Part shown: positions 18,976-28,050 of the stretch, piece after piece
How positions within the stretch are numbered: the first letter of the stretch is position 1
How the letters are laid out: every line of letters begins with the position of its first letter
Source: Lysobacter sp. yr284
GTDB taxonomy: Bacteria > Pseudomonadota > Gammaproteobacteria > Xanthomonadales > Xanthomonadaceae
NCBI RefSeq assembly: GCF_900107375.1
Contig: NZ_FNPT01000011.1
Location: 1 to 64,000 of the forward strand
Length of the DNA stretch: 64,000 nucleotides
Direction: 5' to 3'
Position numbers and translations under genes: made by a program
The notes under the pieces: generated by a model
Told to the model about the DNA's origin: nothing
What the model saw: the letters and a program-made list of their open reading frames with translations, nothing else
Database searches by the model: none

Positions 18976-21258
18976 ATGCTCAAGCCACTTTCCGCCGCGA
19001 TCGGCAGCGCCCTGCTGCTGTCCTTCGCCGCCGGCACCGCCGCCGCCCAGGACGCGGCCGCCGCGCCGGCCGAGACCGACACCGCGCAAGCCAGCCGCGC
19101 CGCGGTCAACCTCGACAACGTCGTGGTCACCGGCACGCGCAGCCCCAAGGCGGTGGACAAGATTCCCGGCGCCATCACCCTGGTGTCGAAGGCCGAACTC
19201 GCGCGCAGCCTGGTGCTGACCGAGGACGCGACCGCGGTGCTGGCGCGCACCGTGCCCGGCTACGCCGAGTCCTCGCAGGCGATGAGCAACACCGGCGAGA
19301 ACCTGCGCGGCCGCGTCGCCCTGCGCCTGTTCGACGGCGTGCCGCAGGGCTCGCCGCTGCGCGAGGGCACCCGCAACGGCACCTTCACCGACATGGGCAT
19401 CGTCGGCCGCATCGAAGTCATCAACGGCCCATCCGCGTCCGAGGGCATCGGCGCGGCCGGCGGCATCATCAACTATCTTTCCGCCGCGCCGACCAAGGAA
19501 GGCAACGAGTTCACCCTGATCAGCCGCTACACCACCCAGTTCAAGGACGACAGCGCCGGCTGGAAGCTCGGCCTCAACTTCGCCCGCAAGGCCGGCAACT
19601 TCGACATGCTCGCCAGCGTCTCGTTCCTGGACCGCGGCATCACCTACGACGGCGACGGCCGCCGCATCGGCATGAACACCAGCGGTTCGCTGGCCGACAC
19701 GCAGTCGCGCAACCTGTTCCTCAAGGCCGGCTACGACTTCGGCGAGGACGGCACCCAGCGCATCGAAGGCTCGGTCAGCCACTTCAACGTCGAAGGCAAG
19801 GCCAACTACATCCAGGTGCTGGGCTGCCGCCCCGACGAGCGCGCGCTGTGCGGGCAGACCCGCACCAACACCTCCGAGCGCGGCACGATCTTCGGCTCCA
19901 AGGCCGCGATCAACGACTTCAAGCAATACCAGCTGACCTACACGAACAGCGATTTCTTCGGCGGCACCCTGACCGTGAACGGCTACAAGGCCGACCAGGA
20001 GATGCGCTACCTGCCGGAGAACACCATCGACCGCCAGGACCCGCGGCTCGGCCCGGTCGGCACGGTCTGGGACCAGTCGGAGATCGTCACCAACAAGAAG
20101 GGCCTGCGCACCTCGTGGGCGCGGCCGTCGCTGTTCGCGGTCGACGGCCTGGAACTGCGCGTCGGCCTGGACCTGGTCGAGGACACCGCGCAGCAGCGCC
20201 TGGCGCTGACCGACCGGCTGTGGGTGCCGCCGATGGACTACAAGAGCCGCGCGCCGTGGATGCAGCTGTCCTGGGACATCGGCCCGGTGACCCTGTCCGG
20301 CGGCATCCGCCGCGAGGACGGCGAACTGCACGTGGACGACTACACCACCACCTGGTACCGCGACCGCCGCAACGTCGGCGGCGGCACCCTGGATTATCAG
20401 GAGAACCTGACCAACTTCGGCGCGGTGTGGCGCGTCAACGAGCAGTGGTCGGTGTTCGGCTCCTACGGCGAAGGCTTCACCCTGGCCAACGTCGGCATCC
20501 CGCTGCGCAACGTGCAGTGCTCGGGCGACGCCGGCAGCGTGCAGACCGACGGCTGTCCGAACGATCCGCCGATCAACGTCGGCGACCTGCTCGACCTCAA
20601 CGCCATCGTGGTCAAGAACACCGAATTCGGCTTCAACTGGCGCGGCGAGCGCGGCTCGCTGAGCGCCTCGCACTACGATTCCAAATCCGACTACGGCCAG
20701 TCGCTGGCGATCGACCCGGTCACCAACGACCTGGTGCTGCTGCGCGCGCCGGTGCGGATCAAGGGCTACGAACTGTCGGCCGACTGGCGCTTCGACGATG
20801 CCTGGCGGATCAGCGCGGTCTATTCGCACACCCGCGGCAAGACCTCGTTCTGGTCGGCCGACGCCGCCGGCCGCTTCGGCGCCGGCGGGCTCGACAAGCC
20901 GATGGGCGTGCTCGACATCAACCCCGACAAGCTCGCCTGGACCCTGACCTGGAGCTTCCTGCCCAACGCCGACGTGAGCCTGGGCGCGACCACGCTGTTC
21001 TCGCGCAACCTGTCCGGCAACGACGTGCGCGCGTTCGACAACCGCGCCTTCAGCTTCACCGAAAGCACCAAGGGCTACACCCTGTTCGACCTGGGCTTCA
21101 ACTACGACACCCAGCGCTACGGCAAGCTCTCGCTCGGCATCGAGAACCTGCTGGACAAGCAATACATCCTGAGCTGGTCGCAGCCGCCGGGCGGGTTCCA
21201 GAACTATTGGGCCGGCCGCGGGCGCACGATCTCGCTGACCCACACCTTCAAGTTCTGA
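18976..21258 (+). CDS. TonB-dependent outer-membrane receptor
   Basis: The 760-residue product has a signal peptide (hydrophobic core SAAIGSALLLSFAAGTAAAQ, cleaved after AAA). The N-terminal plug includes NLDNVVVTGTRSPKAVDKIPGAITLVSK and a NGPSASEGIGAAGGIINYL segment. A beta-barrel of about 600 residues follows, ending in the terminal aromatic pattern RTISLTHTFKF for BAM recognition. The plug and barrel resemble ferrisiderophore-type receptors (FecA/FhuE-like, with a 'MLFDLGFNY...GIENLLDKQY' type ending). In Xanthomonadaceae, however, such receptors often carry plant or fungal glycans. In this context, next to glycosidase and sugar-kinase genes, an oligosaccharide or glycoside ligand is plausible but not shown. 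The upstream gap carries a motif shared with the CitE-like gene. Confidence 0.92.
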   Translation: MLKPLSAAIGSALLLSFAAGTAAAQDAAAAPAETDTAQASRAAVNLDNVVVTGTRSPKAVDKIPGAITLVSKAELARSLVLTEDATAVLARTVPGYAESSQAMSNTGENLRGRVALRLFDGVPQGSPLREGTRNGTFTDMGIVGRIEVINGPSASEGIGAAGGIINYLSAAPTKEGNEFTLISRYTTQFKDDSAGWKLGLNFARKAGNFDMLASVSFLDRGITYDGDGRRIGMNTSGSLADTQSRNLFLKAGYDFGEDGTQRIEGSVSHFNVEGKANYIQVLGCRPDERALCGQTRTNTSERGTIFGSKAAINDFKQYQLTYTNSDFFGGTLTVNGYKADQEMRYLPENTIDRQDPRLGPVGTVWDQSEIVTNKKGLRTSWARPSLFAVDGLELRVGLDLVEDTAQQRLALTDRLWVPPMDYKSRAPWMQLSWDIGPVTLSGGIRREDGELHVDDYTTTWYRDRRNVGGGTLDYQENLTNFGAVWRVNEQWSVFGSYGEGFTLANVGIPLRNVQCSGDAGSVQTDGCPNDPPINVGDLLDLNAIVVKNTEFGFNWRGERGSLSASHYDSKSDYGQSLAIDPVTNDLVLLRAPVRIKGYELSADWRFDDAWRISAVYSHTRGKTSFWSADAAGRFGAGGLDKPMGVLDINPDKLAWTLTWSFLPNADVSLGATTLFSRNLSGNDVRAFDNRAFSFTESTKGYTLFDLGFNYDTQRYGKLSLGIENLLDKQYILSWSQPPGGFQNYWAGRGRTISLTHTFKF

Positions 21259-21332
21259 CTGCCAAGGCGCAAGCCGGACCGGACCTGCCTCATCGCCGCG
21301 GCAAACACTGCCGCGGCGGCGCTTTCTTCGCC

Positions 21333-22802
21333 ATGGGAATCGACGTGCCCCTTCGTGCTTTCCGCCGCTGCCGCTGGCCGGTCCCGATCGTGGGGCTGAT
21401 GGCGGTGAGCGCGGCCTGCGCCGGGGTCGGGCATGCAAGCGTCGGGCCTGAAGATCCTTCCACAACAGCCGCTGCGGCGCCCGCATCGGCGCACACGGTG
21501 GACGGGACTTCAGTCCCGACGCCTTCCGCTCAACCCTCGGCGACGCCCGCACCGGCTGCCTCGCCGTTCCAACCGCTGCACCAGTTCATGCGCGACGCCA
21601 CCCAGCCCGGCGGCTACCCCGGCGCGGTCACCCTGATCCTGCGCGAGGGCCGCATCGTCGACTTCCAGGCCTACGGCCACCGCGATCTCGCCCGCCGCGC
21701 CCCGATGCGCCGCGACACCGTGTTCCGCATCTATTCGATGAGCAAGACCATCGCCTCGGCCGCGGTCATGCAGTTGGTCGAACGCGGCTCGATCGACGTC
21801 GACGCGCCGGTGCAACGCTACCTGCCCGAACTCGCGGACCGCCAGGTCGCCGGCGGCGACGCGCGGGCGCCGACGCTGCGTCCCGCGCGACGCGCGATCA
21901 CGGTGCGCCATCTGCTCACCCACACCGCCGGTTTCGCCGCCGGCCTGCCCGGCGACGACGCCGCGGCGGCGCTGACCCGGCGCCACGATCCGCACGCCGC
22001 GCAGGATCTCGCCGGCTTCGTCGTCCGCCTCGCGCAGGCGCCGCTGGCCGCCGACCCGGGCACCCGCTTCGGCTACGACGGCGCCGCCACCGAAACGCTG
22101 GCGCGGCTGGTCGAAGCCGTCTCCGGACAACCCTTCGACGCCTACCTGCGCGAACGCGTGTTCGCGCCGCTGCGCATGCGCGACACCGGCTTCGCGGTGC
22201 CCGCAAGCGCGCGCGGCCGCATCGCCGAGCTGACCACCACCGGCGACGACGGCCGCCTGCGCCTGGACGACGGTCCTTCCCAGCGCGAGCCCGGCGCGCC
22301 GCTGAACGCTTACGCTAGCGGCGCCGGCGGCCTGTATTCCACCGCCTGCGACTACGCGCGCTTCGCCCAGATGCTGCTCGACGGCGGCCGCATCGCCGAC
22401 GAATCGGGTTTCGCCGAGTGCGACGGCCAACGCCACGAAGGCCCCGGCCCGCGCGTGCTGCGCGCCGACACCGTCGCGGCGATGCTGCGCAACCAACTGA
22501 CCATGCTCGATCCGCCGGTGCATCAGTTCGATCCGGGCGAAGGCTTCGGCTTCGGCGGCGCGGTGGTGATCGATCCGGCCAAGCGCAGCGCGCCGGCGTC
22601 GCCGGGCCAATTCGGCTGGCCCGGCGCCGCCTCGACCACCTACGCCATCGATCCGCAGCGCAAAACCGTCGCGCTGGCGCTGCTGCAACACCTGCCGCGC
22701 ACCGGCGTCGCCGGCGATCCGCCGCGCCTGAGCCAGCAGTTCTACCGGCTCGCGTTCGCCGCGGCCGATGCCGCCGGCGCGGCTGCGCAGAGGTCGCCAT
22801 GA
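21333..22802 (+). CDS. Serine hydrolase of the beta-lactamase class C / esterase family, exported
   Basis: The 489-residue protein has an N-terminal hydrophobic segment (about residues 15-32, ending VSAACAG, a weak lipobox). A low-complexity Ala/Pro/Thr/Ser linker follows, then a beta-lactamase-type domain. The catalytic SxxK is SMSK in RIYSMSKTIASAAVM, near residue 136. The YxN-equivalent is YAS in NAYASGAGGLYSTACDY. A KTG-like strand lies late in the protein. The HLLTHTAGF segment is typical of EstB-type esterases and of peptidase-like members. It probably acts in the periplasm or outside on an ester or acyl group. Codons for residues 36-63 derive from an inverted pair of family B repeats. 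The ATG at 21333 is 74 bases after the receptor gene. Confidence 0.85.
   Translation: MGIDVPLRAFRRCRWPVPIVGLMAVSAACAGVGHASVGPEDPSTTAAAAPASAHTVDGTSVPTPSAQPSATPAPAASPFQPLHQFMRDATQPGGYPGAVTLILREGRIVDFQAYGHRDLARRAPMRRDTVFRIYSMSKTIASAAVMQLVERGSIDVDAPVQRYLPELADRQVAGGDARAPTLRPARRAITVRHLLTHTAGFAAGLPGDDAAAALTRRHDPHAAQDLAGFVVRLAQAPLAADPGTRFGYDGAATETLARLVEAVSGQPFDAYLRERVFAPLRMRDTGFAVPASARGRIAELTTTGDDGRLRLDDGPSQREPGAPLNAYASGAGGLYSTACDYARFAQMLLDGGRIADESGFAECDGQRHEGPGPRVLRADTVAAMLRNQLTMLDPPVHQFDPGEGFGFGGAVVIDPAKRSAPASPGQFGWPGAASTTYAIDPQRKTVALALLQHLPRTGVAGDPPRLSQQFYRLAFAAADAAGAAAQRSP
21439..21522. repeat. Family B repeat pair inside the serine hydrolase reading frame
   Basis: The arm at 21439-21464 (GCGTCGGGCCTGAAGATCCT) and the inverted arm at 21498-21522 (GACGGGACTTCAGTCCCGAC) match family B arms seen between genes elsewhere. 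They are read in frame within the secreted linker. Confidence 0.75.
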
Positions 22803-22830
22803 CGCCATCGCCCGCCAACGAATCCAGCGC

Positions 22831-23790
22831 ATGACTGCGAACACGCCCCGCAGCGTCCTCGTCGCCGGCTCGGCCAACCTCGACTTCGTCGTCCGCGCCG
22901 CGCACGCGCCCGCGCCCGGCGAAACCGTGCTCGGCCGCGAACTGGCGACCTACCCCGGCGGCAAGGGCGCCAACCAGGCGTTGGCCTGCGCCCGCGCCGG
23001 CGGCGCGCCGACGCGGATGCTGCTGGCGCTGGGCGAAGACGCGCACGCCGAGCCGATCGAGCGCTCGCTGCGCGAAGGCGGCGTGCGGCTGCACCTGCGC
23101 CGCGTGCGCGAGCGCGCGACCGGCAGCGCCTTCGTCTGCGTGGCCGACGACGGCGAGAACGCGATCGTGGTCGCGCCCGGCGCCAACGCCGCGCTGCGCG
23201 GCGACGACCTGCCCGCGCTCGATGGCGTCGCATGGCTGTTGCTGCAACTCGAATCGCCGCTGGACGCGGTCGCCGCGTGGGCGCAGCGCGCACGCGTCGC
23301 CGGCGTCGCCGTGGCGCTCAATGCCGCACCCGCGCAGGCGCTGCCGGCCGCGCTGCTGGAGCAGATCGACCTGTTGATCGTCAACGAGGGCGAACTGGCC
23401 GCGCTGACCGGCCTAGCCGATCTCGACGCCGCGCTCGCCGCGGTGCGCGCGCCGCGGGTGGTGGTGACGCTCGGCGCGCGCGGCTGCCTCGCCCGCGCCG
23501 ACGGCGCGCGCCTGCGCCAGCACGGGTTCGCGGTCGCGGCGGTCGACACCACCGCGGCCGGCGACACCTTCTGCGGCGTACTGGTCGCGGCGCTGGCCCA
23601 GGGCGACGGCTTCGAAACCGCGCTGCGCCGCGCCTGCGCGGCCTCGGCGCTGGCCTGCACGCGGCCGGGCGCGCAAACCAGCATCCCGAGTCATGTCGAG
23701 GTCGAAGCGCTGTTGCACACTGCCGCAGACCCCGATTTTGCGGGAGGGACTTCAGTCCCGGCGCCTTCCGACCAGGTCCCTGCGATCTGA
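22831..23790 (+). CDS. rbsK: Ribokinase-like carbohydrate kinase (PfkB family)
   Basis: The 319-residue protein has the PfkB signatures. GGKGANQALACARAGG near residue 45 is the substrate-binding site 1. DTTAAGDTFCGVL near residue 240 holds the catalytic Asp in AAGDTF, preceded by TLGARG. It phosphorylates a sugar, most likely a pentose such as ribose, at the terminal hydroxyl. The last 20 or so residues (FAGGTSVPAPSDQVPAI) and the stop codon lie inside a family B repeat. The ATG at 22831 is 28 bases after the hydrolase gene. In this locus the kinase probably activates the sugar freed by the glycosidases; ribokinase is the closest family, but a different pentose cannot be excluded. Confidence 0.85.
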   Translation: MTANTPRSVLVAGSANLDFVVRAAHAPAPGETVLGRELATYPGGKGANQALACARAGGAPTRMLLALGEDAHAEPIERSLREGGVRLHLRRVRERATGSAFVCVADDGENAIVVAPGANAALRGDDLPALDGVAWLLLQLESPLDAVAAWAQRARVAGVAVALNAAPAQALPAALLEQIDLLIVNEGELAALTGLADLDAALAAVRAPRVVVTLGARGCLARADGARLRQHGFAVAAVDTTAAGDTFCGVLVAALAQGDGFETALRRACAASALACTRPGAQTSIPSHVEVEALLHTAADPDFAGGTSVPAPSDQVPAI

Positions 23791-23823
23791 GACAACAGCG
23801 TCGGGACTGAAGTCCCTCCCACA
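23740..23823. repeat. Family B element overlapping the 3' end of the ribokinase gene
   Basis: The arms GGGAGGGACTTCAGTCCCG (from 23741) and its inverse (ending 23823) flank a loop containing TGCGATCTGAGAC. The TGA in that loop (23788-23790) is the ribokinase stop codon. Confidence 0.85.
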
Positions 23824-23859
23824 GCCGCCTCGCCCCCCCTTCCGAACATCAGCCTGCCC

Positions 23860-26040
23860 ATGTCCGACTACGATTCCGCCGCCGACGCCGCCCCCGAAGA
23901 CGAACGTCCGCGCGTGCGCAACGAGTACAAGTTCTCCCACGTCACCACCCAGCGCTACCTGCCGCTGCCGGGCAAGGCGCCGGGCTGGCCGTTCGCCGAG
24001 ATCGGCCACTGGAAGACCGACGTGGACGGCGCCCTCGACGACTGGATCGAGGAACTCAAGGACTGGCGCCGCGAACACCTGGTGCGCATCGGCTACGACG
24101 ACGCGCACTATCGCCGCCCGGAACTGCAATGGGCGCAGCGCAATTTCGTCCACGCGCAGATGATGGTCGAGGACCGCTACTTCTACGATCCCGTCGCGGG
24201 CCGCTACACCGTGGACCGCTACCTCGACGACCTGAAACGTCGCTACGGCGGCATCGACAGCGTGCTGATCTGGCCGGTGTATCCGAACATCGGCGTCGAC
24301 GACCGCAACCAGTTCGATCTCGCCCGCGACCTGCCCGGCGGCCTCGACGGCCTGCGCGGCGCCGTCGCCGACTTCCACCGCCGCGGCGTGCGCGTGTTCC
24401 TGCCGACCATGCCCTGGGACCACGGCACCCGCGACAGCGGCCGGCGCGATTGGGAGTCGGTGGCCGAACTGGTCGCCGCGGTCGGTGCCGACGGCGTCAA
24501 CGGCGACACTTACAACGGCGTTCCGCGCGCGTTCTTCGACGCCTGCGACGCCGCCGGCCATCCGGTGGTGCTGCAGCCCGAATCGACCATCAGCGCCGAG
24601 GAAGCGCTGATCTGGAACGTGCAGAGCTGGGGCAAGAAGGCGCCGAACGAACCGGTGCCGCCGGTGGCCAAGTTCAAGTGGCTGGAACCGCGCCACATGA
24701 TCAACTACGAGAACCGCTGGGGCCGCGACCGCAACCACGACCTGCAGTACATCTTCTTCAACGGCGTCGGCTACAACGCCTGGGAGAACGTCTGGGGCCT
24801 GTGGAACCAGCTGACCGACCGCGACGCCGAATCGCTGCGCCGCATCGCCGCCATCGCGCGCGAGTTCGCCGCGCACTTGGTCGGCCAGGACTGGCGGCCG
24901 TATGCGCGCACCCTGCAGCACGGCGTGTTCGCCAGCCGCTTCCCGCACGCGGGCGCGACGCTGTGGACGGTGATCAACCGCAACGAGTTCGATGTCGACG
25001 GCGAACTGATCGCGGTCGCGCACGCCGACGGCCAGCGCTACTACGACCTGTGGAACGGCGCCGAACTGGCGCCGCGCCTGGATGCCGGCCGCGCGGTGCT
25101 GGAGTTCGCGCTGGAAGGCCGCGGCTTCGGCGCGCTGCTGGCGCTGCCGGCCGGCGCTGTGCACGACGGGCTGGATGCATTCCTGGCGACCATGCGCGCG
25201 TCGTCGGCCAAACCGCTGCGCGAGTACAGCGCGCAGTGGACGTCGCTCAAGCAGACCCTGGTGGAGATCGCCGCGACCGCGCCGGCGGCGGCCGCGCCCG
25301 CGGGCATGGTCGAGATTCCCGCCGCCGAGTTCGACTTCGTCGTCGGCGGCGTCGAGATCGAAGGCCAGACCTGGGAAGGCGTGGACGTGCAGTACCCGTG
25401 GGAGAACAGCGCGCGCCGCAATCACCGCCGGCGCCTGCGCCTGCCGCGCTATTTCATCGACCGCACCCCGGTCACCAACGCGCAGTACCTCGCGTTCGTG
25501 CGCGCCAGCGGCTATGTCCCGGGCGATGCGCACAACTACCTGCGCGACTGGGTCGACGGCGCGCCGCGCGCGGGCTGGGACGACCGCCCGGTGACCTGGG
25601 TCGCGCTCGAAGACGCGCGCGCCTATGCGCACTGGGCCGGCAAGCGCCTGCCGCGCGAGTGGGAGTGGCAATACGCCGCGCAAGGCGGCGACGGCCGCCG
25701 CTACCCGTGGGGCGAGGACTGGCGCGACGACGCCGTGCCCGCGCCCAACCGCAACCGCCGCGTGCGCGCGCCGGACCCGGTCGACGCGCACCCGGCCGGC
25801 GCCAGCCCGTTCGGCGTGCTCGATCTGGTCGGCAACGTCTGGCAATGGACCGACGAATACCACGACGAGCACACCCGCGCGGCGATCCTGCGCGGCGGCA
25901 GCTCGTACCAGCCGCAGACCTCGCACTGGTACTTCCCGCAGGCGTACCGCCTCGACCAGCACGGCAAGCTGCTGCTGATGGCGCCGAGCAAGGACCGCTC
26001 GGCCTGCATCGGTTTCCGCTGCGTCGCGGACGCGGAGTAG
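23860..26040 (+). CDS. Two-domain protein: TIM-barrel glycoside-hydrolase-like domain fused to FGE/SUMF1-like domain
   Basis: This 726-residue protein has no signal peptide, so it should be cytoplasmic. Residues about 20-450 look like an (alpha/beta)8 glycosidase-like barrel with a small C-terminal beta domain. Candidate acidic residues are Asp216 in DGVNGDTYNG and Glu241 in LQPEST, positions usual for a retaining GH nucleophile and acid/base. Residues about 483-724 form an FGE-sulfatase (SUMF1/EgtB/PvdO) fold: MVEIPAAEF, NHRRRLRLPRYFIDRTPVTNAQY, GKRLPREWEWQYAAQGG, LDLVGNVWQWTDEY, ILRGGSS and IGFRCV. The copper-binding cysteine pair of true FGE, expected right after RGGS, is absent (SYQPQTSHW instead). 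Formylglycine formation is therefore unlikely, and the domain may bind sugar or act differently. It overlaps no neighbour; GH127 starts 5 bases after its stop. Confidence 0.8.
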   Translation: MSDYDSAADAAPEDERPRVRNEYKFSHVTTQRYLPLPGKAPGWPFAEIGHWKTDVDGALDDWIEELKDWRREHLVRIGYDDAHYRRPELQWAQRNFVHAQMMVEDRYFYDPVAGRYTVDRYLDDLKRRYGGIDSVLIWPVYPNIGVDDRNQFDLARDLPGGLDGLRGAVADFHRRGVRVFLPTMPWDHGTRDSGRRDWESVAELVAAVGADGVNGDTYNGVPRAFFDACDAAGHPVVLQPESTISAEEALIWNVQSWGKKAPNEPVPPVAKFKWLEPRHMINYENRWGRDRNHDLQYIFFNGVGYNAWENVWGLWNQLTDRDAESLRRIAAIAREFAAHLVGQDWRPYARTLQHGVFASRFPHAGATLWTVINRNEFDVDGELIAVAHADGQRYYDLWNGAELAPRLDAGRAVLEFALEGRGFGALLALPAGAVHDGLDAFLATMRASSAKPLREYSAQWTSLKQTLVEIAATAPAAAAPAGMVEIPAAEFDFVVGGVEIEGQTWEGVDVQYPWENSARRNHRRRLRLPRYFIDRTPVTNAQYLAFVRASGYVPGDAHNYLRDWVDGAPRAGWDDRPVTWVALEDARAYAHWAGKRLPREWEWQYAAQGGDGRRYPWGEDWRDDAVPAPNRNRRVRAPDPVDAHPAGASPFGVLDLVGNVWQWTDEYHDEHTRAAILRGGSSYQPQTSHWYFPQAYRLDQHGKLLLMAPSKDRSACIGFRCVADAE

Positions 26041-26044
26041 GCGC

Positions 26045-27955
26045 ATGCAGCCTTACGCCCCCGCGCTCGACCCGGCCGGCATCGTCCTGCGCGGCCCGCT
26101 CGGCGAGGCGCTCGACGCCAACCTCGCCGGCCGCCTGTCGCACTTCATCCAGGACGAAACCAGCCCGGCGATCGCCTTGTTCGCGCCCGAACGCCGCGCC
26201 CGCAACGAGGAAGGCGACTGGTACGGCGAACACGCCGGCAAGTGGCTCAGCGCCTCGGCCAAGGCGGCGGCGCGCAGCGGCGATGCGCGCCTGCTGGCCA
26301 GCGTGCGCCGGGTCGCCGACTTCCTGGTCGGCGTGCAGGAACCCGACGGCTACCTCGGCACCTACGCGCCGCAGCGCCGTTTCATGCGCAAGCAGGCGCC
26401 CAAGCCGGCGAGCTGGGACGGCGCGCCGAGCGTGCGCACCTGGGACATCTGGACCCACGCCTACCTGATCCTGGGCCTGCTGGAGACGCACAAGCACTTC
26501 CCCGAGCCGCGCTACCTCGACGCCGCGCGCCGCATCGGCCAGTTGTGCCTGCGCACGCTCAGCGCCGGCGACATCGACATCACCGACCTGGGCAACCACT
26601 TCGGCCTGTCGGCGACGGTGTTGCTCGATCCGGCGGTGGAGCTGTACTTCGCCACCGGCGAGCAGGCGTTCCTCGACCTCGCCCTGACCGTGCTCGGCCA
26701 GGCCGACGCGCATCCGCCGCTGGCACTGCTGACCCGCGCGCTGGCCGGCTTCGATGCGGCCGAGATCGCCACCGGCAAGGCCTACCAGCTGGCCTGGAAC
26801 CTGGTCGGCCTGGCCAAGCTGCATCGCGCCAGCGGCCACGTCGACTACCTGCGCGCGGTCGAATCGTTGTGGCGCAGCATCCGCGAGCGCCACCTCACCC
26901 TCGGCGGCGGGCCGTGGGGCGGCGTCGCCCACCGTTCGCGCGAAGTGTTCAACGCGCCCGGCGCGTTCAGCCCGCAGGCCTATGTCGAGACCTGCTCGAC
27001 CCTGGCCTGGATCCAGCTCAACCGCGAGCTGCTGGCGATCACCGGCGATGCGCGCTACGCCGAGGAGATCGAGCGCTCGGCCTACAACGACCTGCTCGCC
27101 GCGCAGGCGCCGGACGGCGAGGACTGGTGCTACTACGTGTTCCCCAACGGCCGGCGCGTGCACACCACCTACTGGCGCTGCTGCAAGTCCAGCGGCGCGA
27201 TGGCGGTGGAGGAACTGCCCGGCGTGGCCTACGCGCTGGGCGAAGACGGCGCGACGACGGTGAACCTGTACGGCGCGGGTTCCGCGCGCATCGCCCACCC
27301 GCTCGCCGGCGAACTGGCGCTGGCGCAGGACACCGCGTATCCGTTCGATGGCGGAATCCGCCTGCGCGTGGCGCCGCGACACGCGGCGCGGTTCGCGCTG
27401 CGGCTGCGGATTCCGTCGTGGGCGCACGGCGCGCGCGTCGCCATCAACGGCGCGCCCGCCGCCGGCGTCGCCATGCCTGGCGATTACTTCGCGATCGAAC
27501 GCGAATGGCGCGACGGCGATGAGGTCGTCCTGCACTTGCCGATGCGCCCGGTCGCGCACCGCGCGCTCGACCGCAACGTGCAGGAATCGCGCGCGCCCGA
27601 CGGCAGCGCGGTCGCGCAGGAAGTGCTGCGCCACGACTACATCGGCTTCACCTGCGGCCCGCTGGTCTACGCCACCGGCCTGATCGACGGCTTCAAGACC
27701 CACGAGACCGTGCGCCTGCCCGACGCGCCCGTCGCCGACTGGCTGCACTGGTCGCCGCCCGGCGCCGACGGCGCGCCGCCGCGCCTGGAACTGCGCCTGG
27801 ACCATCGCGCGCCGCTGGCGTTCGAGCCGTACTACCGCGCCGGCGGCCGCGTCGACGGCGCCTGGCGCCTGACCTGGCTGTCGCTGGCGCCGCCCGCGGC
27901 CGCCGCGCCCGGCGATTTCGCGCACGATCCACACCCGCCAAGCAAGAATTCGTAA
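26045..27955 (+). CDS. GH127-family glycosidase (beta-L-arabinofuranosidase-like)
   Basis: The 636-residue protein matches DUF1680/GH127. An (alpha/alpha)6 barrel is followed by beta-sandwich domains. The zinc-cysteine catalytic set is visible: Glu300 in HRSREVF (candidate acid/base), Glu315 and Cys317 in VETCSTLAW, and Cys379-Cys380 in YWRCCKSSG, by analogy with Glu322, Glu338, Cys340, Cys417 and Cys418 of Bifidobacterium HypBA1. Such enzymes remove beta-L-arabinofuranose by a cysteine nucleophile. There is no signal peptide, so it acts on imported oligosaccharide. The start codon lies 4 bases after the preceding stop, implying translational coupling. The substrate could be another furanose or pyranose, because the wider DUF1680 group is diverse. 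Confidence 0.87.
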   Translation: MQPYAPALDPAGIVLRGPLGEALDANLAGRLSHFIQDETSPAIALFAPERRARNEEGDWYGEHAGKWLSASAKAAARSGDARLLASVRRVADFLVGVQEPDGYLGTYAPQRRFMRKQAPKPASWDGAPSVRTWDIWTHAYLILGLLETHKHFPEPRYLDAARRIGQLCLRTLSAGDIDITDLGNHFGLSATVLLDPAVELYFATGEQAFLDLALTVLGQADAHPPLALLTRALAGFDAAEIATGKAYQLAWNLVGLAKLHRASGHVDYLRAVESLWRSIRERHLTLGGGPWGGVAHRSREVFNAPGAFSPQAYVETCSTLAWIQLNRELLAITGDARYAEEIERSAYNDLLAAQAPDGEDWCYYVFPNGRRVHTTYWRCCKSSGAMAVEELPGVAYALGEDGATTVNLYGAGSARIAHPLAGELALAQDTAYPFDGGIRLRVAPRHAARFALRLRIPSWAHGARVAINGAPAAGVAMPGDYFAIEREWRDGDEVVLHLPMRPVAHRALDRNVQESRAPDGSAVAQEVLRHDYIGFTCGPLVYATGLIDGFKTHETVRLPDAPVADWLHWSPPGADGAPPRLELRLDHRAPLAFEPYYRAGGRVDGAWRLTWLSLAPPAAAAPGDFAHDPHPPSKNS

Positions 27956-28050
27956 CGCCAGAACATATGCCGCACGGCTGTTAGCGCGCGCGCCGCGCGC
28001 GCACAGTTGGACCGCCCCGCACCGACGAACGCCCAGGTTCCGCCCCACGC

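Noticed and set aside
23860-26040. Annotation as a formylglycine-generating sulfatase-activating enzyme
   Set aside because: The catalytic cysteine pair after RGGS is missing, and no sulfatase gene is in the window.
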